Source of the DNA: Nocardia pseudobrasiliensis NBRC 108224
GTDB taxonomy: Bacteria; Actinomycetota; Actinomycetes; Mycobacteriales; Mycobacteriaceae
NCBI RefSeq assembly: GCF_001613105.1
Contig: NZ_BDBS01000010.1
Coordinates: forward strand, 248,001 to 312,000
DNA: 64,000 nt
Reading direction: 5' to 3'
Shown: one piece after another, positions 53,107 through 61,918 of the stretch
Layout of the letters: each line of letters starts with the position of its first letter
How positions within the stretch are numbered: position 1 is the stretch's first letter
The notes under the pieces: model-generated
Seen by the model: only the letters and a program-made list of their open reading frames with translations
Databases searched by the model: none
Told to the model about the DNA's origin: nothing
Program-made: the position numbers and the translations under genes

Positions 53107-53802
53107 ATGGCACGACTCGACTACCAGGCACTCAACTCGACCATCCGCTACCTGATGTTCTCGGTGTTCCAGGTGGAACCGGGTGTGCTGGGCGAGGATC
53201 GGGAGGCGGCGATCAAACAGGCGCGCGCCTTCTTCGAAGCCCTCGAGGATCGCGGTGTCGTGGTGCGCGGCATCTACGACGTCGCCGGGATGCGCGCCGA
53301 TGCCGACTTCATGATCTGGTCGCACGCCGAGCGCATCGAGGATCTGCAGTCCGCGTACGCCGATTTCCGCCGCACCACCGACCTGGGCCGGGCCAGCGTC
53401 CCGGTCTGGAGCAATGCCGCGCTGCATCGCCCGGCCGAATTCAACAAGAGCCATATCCCGGCGTTCCTGGCCGGTGAGGATCCGGGCAACTACATCTGCG
53501 TCTACCCGTTCGTGCGGTCCTACGAGTGGTATCTGCTGCCCGACGAGGAGCGGCGCAAGATGCTCGCCGACCACGGCAAGGCCGCCCGCGGCTACCCGGA
53601 CGTGCGCGCCAACACCGTCTCCTCCTTCGCCCTGGGCGACTACGAGTGGATCCTCGCCTTCGAGGCCCCGGAACTGCACCGCATCGTCGACCTCATGCGC
53701 GATCTGCGGGCCACCGAGGCGCGCTTGCACGTGCGCGAGGAGGTCCCGTTCTTCACCGGCCCACGCGTCGATGTCGAGACGTTGATCAACGCCCTGCCCT
53801 GA
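53107..53802 (+). CDS. chdC: Coproheme decarboxylase (HemQ)
   Basis: A 231-residue enzyme of the chlorite-dismutase-like fold that turns coproheme into haem b using hydrogen peroxide. Family segments: [36 protein letters not shown], the catalytic-tyrosine region [18 protein letters not shown], and the proximal-histidine region [23 protein letters not shown] 53107 matches the usual [10 protein letters not shown] start. Completes hemE-cgoX-chdC, so this organism uses the coproporphyrin-dependent route. Confidence 0.96.
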   Translation: MARLDYQALNSTIRYLMFSVFQVEPGVLGEDREAAIKQARAFFEALEDRGVVVRGIYDVAGMRADADFMIWSHAERIEDLQSAYADFRRTTDLGRASVPVWSNAALHRPAEFNKSHIPAFLAGEDPGNYICVYPFVRSYEWYLLPDEERRKMLADHGKAARGYPDVRANTVSSFALGDYEWILAFEAPELHRIVDLMRDLRATEARLHVREEVPFFTGPRVDVETLINALP

Positions 53803-53995
53803 GAAACAGACCAACCCCCGGTATTCGGGTCGTGCGGGGCGAGGACTCGTCACAGGCTGTTTGGTCGCATCGATGAGGCTTTTGGCTGGTGAGGATAGGG
53901 TTGACGTCAGATCGGCTGGTGCGTGACATCACCGGCGGTTAGAGCAGATCAACTACGGCGAAGATCGGGTGAGTGTCTCCGGCATCAGGGGTAAT

Positions 53996-55102
53996 TCAGT
54001 CGGCCATCGCGGGCGACGGTGTCACCATCGCGGTGGGAATCTTCGGCAACGCGTACGGGTGGTTGTGACGTACCCAGCTCAGCAATTCCTCGCGTACCGC
54101 GCAGCGTAGCGTCCACACGTCGTCGGCATTGCGCGCCGACATCGACGCGCGGACGACGATGCTGGTGGGCGTGCTGTCGGTGACCAGCAGATTCCAGTTC
54201 CTGCCGTCCCAGTCCTCCCGGCCGCGCAGATATTCGTAGAGATGTTCGCGCAGTTGTGGAACAGGGGTGCTGTGATCCAGGTACAGGAAGACGGTGCCGG
54301 TGATCTGAGGTCCGCCTTTGGACCAATTCTCGTACGGTTTGCTGTTGAAGTACGAGACCGGCATGGTGAGTCGGCGATCGTCCCAGATCCGGACGGTCAG
54401 AAAGGTCAGCGTGATCTCCTCGATGGTGCCCCATTCGCCTTCGACCACCACGGTGTCACCGATCTTCACCGAATCGCCGAACGCGATCTGCAGACCGGCC
54501 ATGAGGTTGCCGAGCGTCGACTGGGCCGCCACGCCGGCGATGATGCCGATGACCCCCGCCGAGGCCAGCAGCGAGGTGCCCAGAGTCCGAAGATCGGGAA
54601 ACAGCAACAGAATCGCTACCGCGGCGGTGGTGATCGTGAGTACGGTGGTCACGATCCGGCGCAGCAACGTGAGCTGGGTGCGCAGCCGACGCACGCGCGC
54701 GATATCGGTGGTGCGGGTCGCGTATTCCTCCAGCGTGTTCTCCGCGACCGCGTCGACGCCGCGCATGGTGAGCCACGCGGCGGCCATGATCGCCGTGGCG
54801 GCCAGGATGTTGCGAATCACGTCATCCGAACGCCAGTGCAGTTCGGCCAGGGGATAGGTGAAATGGAGCGCGGCGGTGGCCAGCAGGGCCTGCAGCGGTA
54901 GCTGCGTTCGGCGCAGCAAACCGGCCAGCCTGTGCGGCGGGTGTTTGTTCGCGGTGTAGCGCAGCAGGCGGTCGACCAACAGACCTGCGCAGACGGTGAT
55001 CGCGAGTGTGCCGCCGAATACGATGAGCGGCCGCAGAACCTCCTCCAAGGCGTCCAACTCCTTGCCTTCGGGTGTCTCGGTAGCTACCTCGACACGGTAC
55101 AT
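53996..55102 (-). CDS. MscS-family mechanosensitive ion channel
   Basis: A 368-residue channel with four predicted helices, then the pore-lining TM3 rich in Gly/Ala (SLLASAGVIGIIAGVAAQST) followed by LGNLMAGLQIAFGDSVKIGD, the classic MscS junction. VVVEGEWGTIEEITLTFLTV and DDRRLTMPVSYFNSKPYENW form the beta domain. It would release solutes under hypo-osmotic shock. ATG 55102. Flanked by unrelated decayed genes, and the first of several osmotic or ion genes in this part. Confidence 0.92.
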   Translation of the reverse strand: MYRVEVATETPEGKELDALEEVLRPLIVFGGTLAITVCAGLLVDRLLRYTANKHPPHRLAGLLRRTQLPLQALLATAALHFTYPLAELHWRSDDVIRNILAATAIMAAAWLTMRGVDAVAENTLEEYATRTTDIARVRRLRTQLTLLRRIVTTVLTITTAAVAILLLFPDLRTLGTSLLASAGVIGIIAGVAAQSTLGNLMAGLQIAFGDSVKIGDTVVVEGEWGTIEEITLTFLTVRIWDDRRLTMPVSYFNSKPYENWSKGGPQITGTVFLYLDHSTPVPQLREHLYEYLRGREDWDGRNWNLLVTDSTPTSIVVRASMSARNADDVWTLRCAVREELLSWVRHNHPYALPKIPTAMVTPSPAMAD

Positions 55103-55248
55103 ATCGATAACGTCTGTCGGACACGTGCCGGTATTTCCGGACGATTTCGTGCTCGGAAACCGCTGTCCTGGAACGGATCACCCGCTCGCGTCGACTGCGG
55201 CGCGCGAATCCGGTTTACCGCTGGGCAGGCCGTCCATCGGTTCCACAC

Positions 55249-55518
55249 GAAGAATTTCGCAATGGGGACATCGGTGGCGAGAAAGATCAGTACGAATGGC
55301 AGCGCGAGGCCGTCGTTGAGGCCGGATTCGACGTTCAACAGCCGCCGCAGCCGCAGCGGTACGTCGGTGCGTCCGACGATGGCCGAGGCGAATACCGGGT
55401 CGGTGGGCGAGAGGATCGCGCCCAGCAGAAACGCTGCGGGCCAATCCAATCCGGCGAGCCAATGCGCGGGGACGGCGAGCAGCGCCATCGTCAGTGGCAT
55501 GCCCAGGTATCGGTTCAC
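55249..55518 (-). pseudogene. Fragment of a CPA1 Na+/H+ antiporter
   Basis: Ninety codons read NRYLGMPLTMALLAVPAHWL, then FLLGAILSPTDPVFASAIVG and RRLLNVESGLNDGLALPFVL, which is the ion-site core of a NhaP-like exchanger. Helices before and after are absent: upstream codons turn into non-family sequence and the end runs into the MscS promoter area. Different from the two intact antiporters at 23-27 kb in sequence. A non-functional relic. Confidence 0.8.
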
Positions 55519-55826
55519 ACACCCCCCGGCACACCCGGCCCTCGTCCGCCTGTGACAACCGAAGCGCGCCGTGCGCCACGATACGACCTGTTCGGAAAGT
55601 GGACGGTGAAAGACGCCTGTGGCCCGACCCCCGGCACGGCGCCGGCGGGCTCGACGCGCAGGCATGTCGGGAGTGGATCGACAGCAATCATCACGGCGAG
55701 GACTTCGTCGTCTCTCCATGCCCGGTCGGCCGGGCGACACCCTTGCCACCCGAACGGGGTTGGCCTCTGCCGCCCCGGTGAGCCGGTCACCCGAGACGGG
55801 CGGGTCCCGTGCGCGTCGCTGCCGAA
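55519..55826. other. Non-coding spacer beside the antiporter relic
   Basis: About 308 bp between the relic and the sensor-kinase gene. Open frames exist on both strands (for example 55515-55790 on the minus strand) but none resembles a known protein or has a good ribosome-binding site. Probably further decayed sequence. Confidence 0.5.
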
Positions 55827-57210
55827 TCAGCCGTCGTCCTCGGCCGAGGAGGCCAGGGGCAGCCAGAGCACCAAACGTGCACCGCCCCCAGGTCGGTCCG
55901 CGTATTCGACCCGTCCTCCGTGGGCTCTGACCGTCTCCCGGACCAACGCGAGCCCGATGCCGGTGCCGGTGGCCGATCGGCGTTCGGCACGGATGGTGGC
56001 GAACCGTTCGAAGATGCGGTCCCGATCCGCTTGCGGCACACCGGGACCGGCATCCTCGACGGCGATTGTCGCCCATGAGCCGACCGCGTCGACCACCACG
56101 GCGACCGGACCGCCACCGTGACGACTGGCGTTGTCCAACAGGTTCGCTACAGCGCGTTCCAGTTCGAGTTTCCGGCCGCGGACTCTCGCATCGCGAATCA
56201 CTCGCAGCAGTTCCTGGGGGTAGTTGCGGCCGCCGAGGGTGTGGCGGAGCAATTCGTGCAGCGCCAGGGTGTCGGTGTCCCCGCGCTGCACTCCCGCCTC
56301 GACCCGGGCCAGTTCCAACATGTCTTCGAGCATGTGATGAAGATGTTCCACTTCCGCGGCAATCAAGTTCAATGCTTGGCGTGCGCGCTGCGGGAGGTCT
56401 TGCTCGTGGTGCTGCATCACGCCCACGCTGGTGATCAGCGTCGTCAACGGCGTACGCAACTCATGGCTGACATCGCCGACCAAGCGGCGTTCGCGGTCGA
56501 TACGCTGTTGTAGGGAGTCGACCATGGTGTTGAACGAGTTCACGGTGGTCACTAGATCTCGGTCTCGAGTCGCGGGTAATCGCAGGTCGAGGTCGCCCGA
56601 GGAGATGCGGGCCGCTGCGGCGGCTACCTGGCGCAGTGGATTCAGTACCCGGCGTCCGGCCCACGCGCCCAATGCGACTCCGACCGATGCCGCCGCCGCA
56701 GCGCACGCGATCAGTAAATTTCGCAGTACCCGCAGGGTCGCCTCCAACTCTGTGATCGGAGTGAATTCGTAGAGTACGTCGCCTCGATCGTTCATCCGTG
56801 TGCCCACTCGCATGTACGGCTGGCTCTCGATCCAGACTCGGGTGGTGTGCGCGACCGATGGTCCGGCCAGGTCCGGGGTCTGCACGGCGTCGCGTACGTG
56901 GTCCGGTCCGGTGGTGAACCAGTTCGAATTCCAGCGCAGCAGTAGCACTGTGCCCGGTGCGGCGTGCGCGTCCAACAGCTGTGCCTGAGGAGATGCTCCC
57001 GGCTGTTCGAGTCGGGTGGACAGCAACTCGCTGTGGGCCCGGACGAGGCGTTCGGCCGAATTCAGGCGTTTGATCCACAAGATAGTCGCGGCCCACGGTA
57101 TAGACCGACACGACCAGCAGCAACGCCACCACACTCGCGCTGAGCGCGAACGCGAGTACCACTCTGGCTCGCAGACTCTGTGGTCGCAGACGCGCTGTCA
57201 TTGTTGCCAT
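55827..57210 (-). pseudogene. Sensor histidine kinase interrupted by a frameshift
   Basis: The first part (from ATG 57210) reads LRARVVLAFALSASVVALLL, a good TM1, to GRDYLVDQ. Near 57069-57071 the coding sequence changes frame: removing one A of the AAA run (minus strand CAAACGCC) joins it to RLNSAERLVRAHSELLSTRL and the rest. The remainder is complete: sensor loop, TM2, HAMP, H box [21 protein letters not shown] box ANLLDNASRHG and G2 GTGIGLALVRETV. Restored length is about 460 residues. It is divergent from a response regulator. Either inactivated or a sequence error. Confidence 0.78.
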
Positions 57211-57398
57211 CTCCACGCTTCGCTCGTCGAAAAGCTCACGATGCCATAGCCGTTTCGGCTCGACGGCGACTCGGCCCGAAGGTTTGGGCCGGCCGGAAAT
57301 GGCTACCCTTCCACTTCCTGGTACTCCCGTGCTGAGTGAAAGACGCAGGCTGCGAGGAGCTTTGCGTACCAACCGGGTGTTCTGGGGAGTGACGAGAC

Positions 57399-58109
57399 AT
57401 GAGTGCCAGCCTGATGATCGTGGAGGACGGCGAGCGGGTGCGGTGGGCGCTGCGGCTGGCGATGGAGGGCGAAGGATACTCCGTCGCGGAGGCCGAGAAG
57501 GCCGAGGCCGCGCTTCGGCATCTGCGCGACCATGGCGCTCCGGATGTCATGATCGTCGATCTGATGCTCGGCGGAATGGACGGGTTCAGCTGTATTCGTG
57601 AGGTCCGCCGCGACCATGATGTCCCGATCATTGTGGTCAGTGCTCGCGACGACACCCATGACGTCGTAGCGGCATTGGAAGCCGGGGCCGACGACTACGT
57701 CCGTAAACCGTTTCAGGTCAAGGAGATCACGGCCCGCATGCGCGCATTGCGGCGACGGGCTCGTCCCACTGCCCGCGAGACTGTCGACCAGGCCGACGTC
57801 GTCGTGCTCGATGCCGAGCAGGGGCTGGTGCTGTCTCCGGGCGGCGGTCGGGTGTATCGCGGTGCCGAGGAGTTGCATCTGACACTGACCGAGTTCCGGT
57901 TGCTGTGCGAACTGGCCGACACTCCGGGCTGGGTCCTGAGTCGGTCGGTGTTGTTGCAAAAGATCTGGGATCAGGGATTTTTCGGGGACGAACGGATTGT
58001 CGACGTCCACGTGCGGCGGTTACGAACGAAAATCGAGCGGGATCCCTCCGATCCCAGGATCGTGGTGACCGTGCGCGGTCTGGGCTATCGCCTCGACCCG
58101 CGACACTGA
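57399..58109 (+). CDS. OmpR/PhoB-family response regulator
   Basis: A 236-residue regulator. Receiver domain with SLMIVEDGERVRWALRLAME, phosphoacceptor Asp54 (IVDLMLGGMDG) and DDYVRKPFQVKE; winged helix from about 140 (LHLTLTEFRLLCELADTPGW to IVVTVRGLGYRLDPRH). The second acidic-pocket residue is Asp followed by Gly (ED-G) instead of the common DD. ATG 57399. Its likely kinase is the frameshifted gene on the opposite strand, 188 bp away, so signalling may be disrupted. Confidence 0.9.
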   Translation: MSASLMIVEDGERVRWALRLAMEGEGYSVAEAEKAEAALRHLRDHGAPDVMIVDLMLGGMDGFSCIREVRRDHDVPIIVVSARDDTHDVVAALEAGADDYVRKPFQVKEITARMRALRRRARPTARETVDQADVVVLDAEQGLVLSPGGGRVYRGAEELHLTLTEFRLLCELADTPGWVLSRSVLLQKIWDQGFFGDERIVDVHVRRLRTKIERDPSDPRIVVTVRGLGYRLDPRH

Positions 58110-58180
58110 GTCGATTCGCAACACGACCGTAAAATTCTCGACGGTTCAGCGCAAAGGTCGACGAACACTCTGGGTCGACC

Positions 58181-58792
58181 ATGCAGAATCGGTTCTGGTT
58201 ATCCCCCGCAGCACGCCCGGTCTTCGTGTTCTCCCCTGCCGCCGGGCTTACGCCGCTGATAGGAGACGCCGAAGCGGCGGTGGTCATCCGGAACCCGGAA
58301 CCCACCGACGGCCTGCGCATGCGGCTCTGCGCCGAGGACGCCGGAGGGCCGGTCATCCACTCCATCGGTGCGTATCGCTGGTGGTCCACCGAATTCTCCG
58401 ACACCTCGGCCGTGGCCGAGATCGCCGGTGTCACCGTGGGTTTCGCCATCGGTTACCTGCGGCCCGCCCCGTCGCGCACCCTTGTGCTGTGGCAGCTCGC
58501 CGTCGCCACGCAGGGACGCGACATCGGCGCGGACCTTGTCGAGTTCCTACTGGAGAGCGCCGCCCGGCGCGGGGCTCGCGCCATCGAGACAGTGATCGGC
58601 CCGGACGAGCAGAGGGTGGTGGAGGCGTTGCGCGCGGCGGCTCGTCGTCACCGAGGGTGTCTGCGCGTACATACACCGACGGTGATGGGAACCGACGCCG
58701 ATCACCGAATTCGGTGCATCCAGTCGGTAGCTCTGTCGTTGGAGTGCGTGGACCAGCGCCATAACCACACGATCGCGTGCGGTGACACCTGA
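58181..58792 (+). CDS. EctA-like GNAT acetyltransferase
   Basis: A 203-residue protein with a GNAT core that looks like diaminobutyrate acetyltransferase (EctA): HSIGAYRWWSTEFSDTSAVA, then VTVGFAIGYLRPAPSRTLVL and WQLAVATQGRDIGADLVEFL. In EctA these positions hold the substrate strand (tyrosine, DTS) and the acetyl-CoA loop; here the loop reads QGRDIG, less canonical than RGxG. EctA makes the precursor of the osmoprotectant ectoine, but no ectB, ectC or ectD is nearby. ATG 58181 is the only good start. Confidence 0.68.
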   Translation: MQNRFWLSPAARPVFVFSPAAGLTPLIGDAEAAVVIRNPEPTDGLRMRLCAEDAGGPVIHSIGAYRWWSTEFSDTSAVAEIAGVTVGFAIGYLRPAPSRTLVLWQLAVATQGRDIGADLVEFLLESAARRGARAIETVIGPDEQRVVEALRAAARRHRGCLRVHTPTVMGTDADHRIRCIQSVALSLECVDQRHNHTIACGDT

Positions 58793-58881
58793 CGGGCTCG
58801 GTGCTCGACGTGCCGGGTCGGCGTTTGATCCGGAGGTAGGGTCGTGGTGTTCGGTCTCCGGGCGACAGGCGGGACAGTGTC

Positions 58882-59016
58882 GTGCTCGAAACCATCGTCG
58901 TGATAAGCGTATTCGTCGTATCGCTGATGCTGATACGCCGCTACAACATGCGCGGTCGGGATGCGAACGATCCTCTCGGTGGGGGATCTCCCTGGGATCG
59001 GATGGGAAATGAATGA
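58882..59016 (+). CDS. Very small single-pass membrane protein
   Basis: A 44-residue frame (GTG start) with a hydrophobic helix TIVVISVFVVSLMLI at residues 4-18, a basic edge RRYNMRGR, and a Gly/Pro/Asp-rich tail (NDPLGGGSPWDRMGNE). Composition and topology fit a small membrane protein with a cytosolic C-terminus. The ribosome-binding site is weak. No family recognised. It sits between the EctA-like gene and the secreted-protein relic. Confidence 0.5.
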   Translation: MLETIVVISVFVVSLMLIRRYNMRGRDANDPLGGGSPWDRMGNE

Positions 59017-59055
59017 GACAACGGTTCGGAGGAAATCAGAGTCGAAGGAGGACTG

Positions 59056-59507
59056 ATGCGAGCAATTGAAATCCTGGGCGGCGCAGTGCTGTTCGCGGCC
59101 ACGGCGGTGTCGGCTCCGTCAGCGGTCGCCGATGCCGGAACCGGCTGCGGTGCCACGTTGTCGGATTGGCGCAACGCGACCTACGCCGGCGTGCTCAACG
59201 GCGACCATGGTCGCCCGCAACTGGTCGATGTGCAGGTGCCGGGGGACAAGGTGACAGTCGCGACGAACACGGCGGCTGGGAGGCCACCGACTTCGCGGCC
59301 GAGGTGCACGGGAATTCATTGACATGGGGTCGGAGCGTTCCGGACCATAGTCTTCGGCAGGCATTGCGGAAACCGCTGTGCGCCAACGGATCCACCACTG
59401 TCGTGGCGGCGGAATTCTTTGCCGAGAAGGGCGCCGTCACCGGGAGTTCGACCGCCACCGGTTGGGTGATGCGTACCAGCGACAATCCGGTACCGGCCGG
59501 TGCGTAG
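59056..59507 (+). pseudogene. Secreted protein gene with a frameshift
   Basis: From ATG 59056 (GGAGGA upstream) a signal peptide is read (ILGGAVLFAATAVSAPSAVA), followed by CGATLSDWRNATYAGVLNGD and DVQVPGDKVTVAT. Near 59255-59265 the sequence changes to another frame, which continues DEHGGWEATDFAAEVHGNSL and ends TGWVMRTSDNPVPAGA at 59507. One base appears to be missing. The restored product would be about 150 residues, small and secreted with two cysteines. Unknown family. Confidence 0.65.
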
Positions 59508-59646
59508 CGACACGTCTCGTGGGTGAGTGAGGCGGCCGATCGAGGCGCGGTTCAGGGGAGCGGACAGGTTGTCGGTATCCGATCATGCTGCCCCGACACG
59601 CGTGTCCGATTTGCCCCGCCTCGACGTTTACGGCATCTTTACAGAT

Positions 59647-59693
59647 AGGTGTGCCGGGAAGTCTGGTCGGCGACGTGGCCCGTGACCTCGGGC
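59647..59693 (+). ncRNA. Candidate leader RNA element, copy 1
   Basis: Positions 59647-59673 are identical to 61816-61842 (27 of 27 bases; core GTGCCGGGAAGTCTGG then TCGGCGA). GCCG and CGGC can close a stem around GGAAGTCTGGT. Here a second stem, GCCCG/CGGGC (59678-59693), follows. It lies about 120 bp upstream of the CBS-domain gene that precedes an ArsB/NhaD-type permease. The placement and duplication suggest a structured cis-regulatory RNA. Confidence 0.55.
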
Positions 59694-59793
59694 GACGAGG
59701 CGGCGACCTGGAGGTTCTCGATGACGCGTCCGGAGTTGATCTTGACGCATTTCGCGGCGGCGATCATGGGCTCCGGCGTCGTATTCTGCGGAA

Positions 59794-60240
59794 GTGCACG
59801 CCTCTCAAATAGTCGAGGATTATCCGGTGGTCCGGATGGACACCGACGCGGTGGACGCGGCTCGGCTGCTGGCCGATCATCGGTTGCCCGGCATTCTGGT
59901 GATCAATTCCGACGGGAGTCCGGAGGCGGTGTTACCGGCGTCGCAGGTGGTGCGGTTCATCGTGCCGCAATATGTGCAGGACGATCCATCCCTGGCGGGA
60001 GTGCTCAGCGAGAAGATGTGCGACCGCGTCGCGGACAAGTTGCGCGGGAAGAAGGTTCGCGACGTGCTGCCGGAGCGGCTCGCGAAGGTGCCCGCGGCGA
60101 AGGCCGACGACACCGTGATCGAGGTCGCCGCGGCCATGGCCCGGTACCGCAGCCCGTTGATCGCGGTGGTGAAGGATTCGGAATTGCTCGGTGTGATCAC
60201 CGCGTCTCGGCTGTTGGAGGCCGTGCTGCAGAGCGTCTGA
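59794..60240 (+). CDS. CBS-domain protein
   Basis: A 148-residue protein made of one CBS pair: [20 protein letters not shown] and [20 protein letters not shown], then [20 protein letters not shown] and [20 protein letters not shown]. Such pairs bind adenine nucleotides and regulate a partner. The permease gene follows 49 bp later, and CBS plus arsenite/citrate-type permease is the Rv2683-Rv2685 arrangement, so it probably regulates the permease. GTG start. Confidence 0.85.
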   Translation: MHASQIVEDYPVVRMDTDAVDAARLLADHRLPGILVINSDGSPEAVLPASQVVRFIVPQYVQDDPSLAGVLSEKMCDRVADKLRGKKVRDVLPERLAKVPAAKADDTVIEVAAAMARYRSPLIAVVKDSELLGVITASRLLEAVLQSV

Positions 60241-60289
60241 GACTCAGCACGTTTCGTTCCGCCGCGGCGATGCCGGGCGGACGGAGCTG

Positions 60290-61582
60290 ATGGGTGTCGT
60301 CATCGCGGTCGGCGTGTTCGTCGTCGCCTATGTCCTGATCGCGACGGAACGGGTCCACAAGACCAAGGCCGCGCTCGCGGGCGCGGGGATCGTGCTGGCG
60401 TTCGGGGTCGTCGATTCGGCCGACAGCTTCTTCTCCGCCGACACCGGCATCGACTGGAATGTCGTGCTGTTGTTGCTGGGCATGATGATCATCGTGGGTG
60501 TGCTGCGCCAGACCGGTGTGTTCGAATACACCGCGATCTGGGCTGCCAAGCGCGCCAAGGGATCTCCGCTGCGGGTGATGATCCTGTTGACACTGATCAC
60601 CGCGGTCGCCTCGGCGTTTCTGGACAACGTCACCACGGTGCTGCTCATCGCACCGGTCACCCTCCTGGTGTGCGAACGTCTCGATATCGCGCCGACGCCG
60701 TATCTGATCGCCGAGGTGCTGGCGTCGAATATCGGCGGCGCGGCGACACTGATCGGCGATCCGCCCAATATCATCATCGGCAGTCGGGCGGGTTTGTCGT
60801 TCAACGACTTTTTGGTGCATGTGTCGCCATTGGTGGTCATCGAGCTGGTGGTCTTCACTCTGATATTGCCGTTGTTGTTCCGGGGCAGTTTTGCCGTCGA
60901 TCCGGAGCGGGCCGCGGAGGTGATGGCACTCGACGAGCGGGAGGCGATCCGTGACGGTGGCCTGCTGATCAAATGCGCGCTGGTGCTGGTGGCGGTGTTC
61001 GCCGGATTCCTCGGGCACGCGGTGTTCCACCTGGACCCGTCGGTGGTGGCGCTGCTCGGCGCCGGAGTGCTGGTGCTGATTTCGGGTCTGCGGCAGCGGG
61101 ACTACCTGTCGGCGGTGGAGTGGGAGACGCTGCTGTTTTTCGGCGGGTTGTTCGTGATGATCGGCGCGTTGGTGAAAACCGGTGTGATCGAACGGCTCTC
61201 GCGGTGGGCGGTGGATGCCACCGGGGGTAACGCATTGCTGGCCACGATATTGATCCTGGTCTTGTCGGCGGGGTTGTCGGGGGTGATCGACAACATTCCC
61301 TATGTCGCCACGATGAGTCCGCTGGTGGCCGATCTCATCGGCAGCATGGACCATCAGACGAATTCGCACGCACTGTGGTGGGCGTTGGCGGCCGGCGCGG
61401 ATTTCGGTGGAAATCTGACCGCTGTCGGCGCGAGCGCGAACGTGGTCATGCTCGGTATCGCCAAGCGGGCCGGGGCGCCGATCTCGTTCTGGGAGTTCAC
61501 CCGAAAGGGCGTGATCGTCACCGCGGTGACGATCACGGTCGCCGCACCGTATCTATGGCTGCGCTATTTCGCCTTCGGCTGA
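60290..61582 (+). CDS. ArsB/NhaD-type SLC13 family permease
   Basis: A 430-residue permease of the ion transporter superfamily, with about eleven helices. Landmarks are [60 protein letters not shown] (re-entrant loop, GDPPN) and a second half with [20 protein letters not shown] and [19 protein letters not shown]. Both duplicated halves are intact. It could export arsenite or exchange Na+ for protons (NhaD); sequence alone does not decide. No arsenite ATPase or reductase is present. Confidence 0.88.
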   Translation: MGVVIAVGVFVVAYVLIATERVHKTKAALAGAGIVLAFGVVDSADSFFSADTGIDWNVVLLLLGMMIIVGVLRQTGVFEYTAIWAAKRAKGSPLRVMILLTLITAVASAFLDNVTTVLLIAPVTLLVCERLDIAPTPYLIAEVLASNIGGAATLIGDPPNIIIGSRAGLSFNDFLVHVSPLVVIELVVFTLILPLLFRGSFAVDPERAAEVMALDEREAIRDGGLLIKCALVLVAVFAGFLGHAVFHLDPSVVALLGAGVLVLISGLRQRDYLSAVEWETLLFFGGLFVMIGALVKTGVIERLSRWAVDATGGNALLATILILVLSAGLSGVIDNIPYVATMSPLVADLIGSMDHQTNSHALWWALAAGADFGGNLTAVGASANVVMLGIAKRAGAPISFWEFTRKGVIVTAVTITVAAPYLWLRYFAFG

Positions 61583-61601
61583 GACGAAAGGAGATGCGCG
61601 C

Positions 61602-61742
61602 GTGCGTCAAACAAGCGGCGTTCCGGTCGATTGGATCGGGGTGTTGACAGTGTTCGGTCTGGTGCTTTCCGTTGCCGCGCTCGCGCTCGTGGTAGTGCTG
61701 CGGGGTTCGGACCTGCTGCGATGGTGGCGACGCCGGAGGTGA
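61602..61742 (+). CDS. Very small single-pass membrane protein
   Basis: A 46-residue frame from GTG 61602 with an excellent ribosome-binding site, AAAGGAG, eight bases upstream. It has one hydrophobic helix, WIGVLTVFGLVLSVAALALV, and a strongly basic end, LLRWWRRRR. It starts 19 bp after the permease stop, so it is probably in the same operon and may be a small regulatory subunit of that transporter (inference). No family recognised. Confidence 0.65.
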   Translation: MRQTSGVPVDWIGVLTVFGLVLSVAALALVVVLRGSDLLRWWRRRR

Positions 61743-61918
61743 CGCGGATCGGGTGTGCCCCTGGGGCATGGTGAAACGACTGTGGTCATAAGGCGGAGCG
61801 GTTAAACTTTGCTGCAGGTGTGCCGGGAAGTCTGGTCGGCGAGTCTCATTCGCGACGGTCGACCGGGAGGATGCGTGCATCGATACACCGCAGTGCGGAT
61901 TGCCCCGTGGAGTCCGCG
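61743..61918 (+). ncRNA. Candidate leader RNA element, copy 2 (motif at 61816-61842)
   Basis: The same 27-nt motif as at 59647. TAAACT at 61803-61808 could be a -10, which would place the 5' end of the transcript at the motif. Downstream, the sequence differs from copy 1 (GCGACGGTCGACCGGGAGG contains the palindrome GGTCGACC) and leads to the ATG of an unknown gene at 61919. The stem GCCG/CGGC is preserved because the motif is identical. Confidence 0.5.

Noticed and set aside
53803..53995. Possible insertion-sequence end between chdC and MscS
   Set aside because: No inverted terminal repeats, transposase similarity or target duplication could be seen.
57060..57080. Programmed ribosomal frameshift in the sensor kinase
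   Set aside because: A run of three As without a slippery heptamer, stimulatory stem or SD-like element does not support it; mutation or sequence error is simpler.
59647..59673. Direct call of the shared motif as a cobalamin riboswitch
   Set aside because: A short core resembles that class but the B12 box and flanking paired regions are not recognisable; left as an unassigned leader element.
60290..61582. Firm annotation as arsenite exporter ArsB
   Set aside because: The fold is shared with NhaD-type Na+/H+ antiporters and no ars resistance genes are adjacent, so only the family was called.
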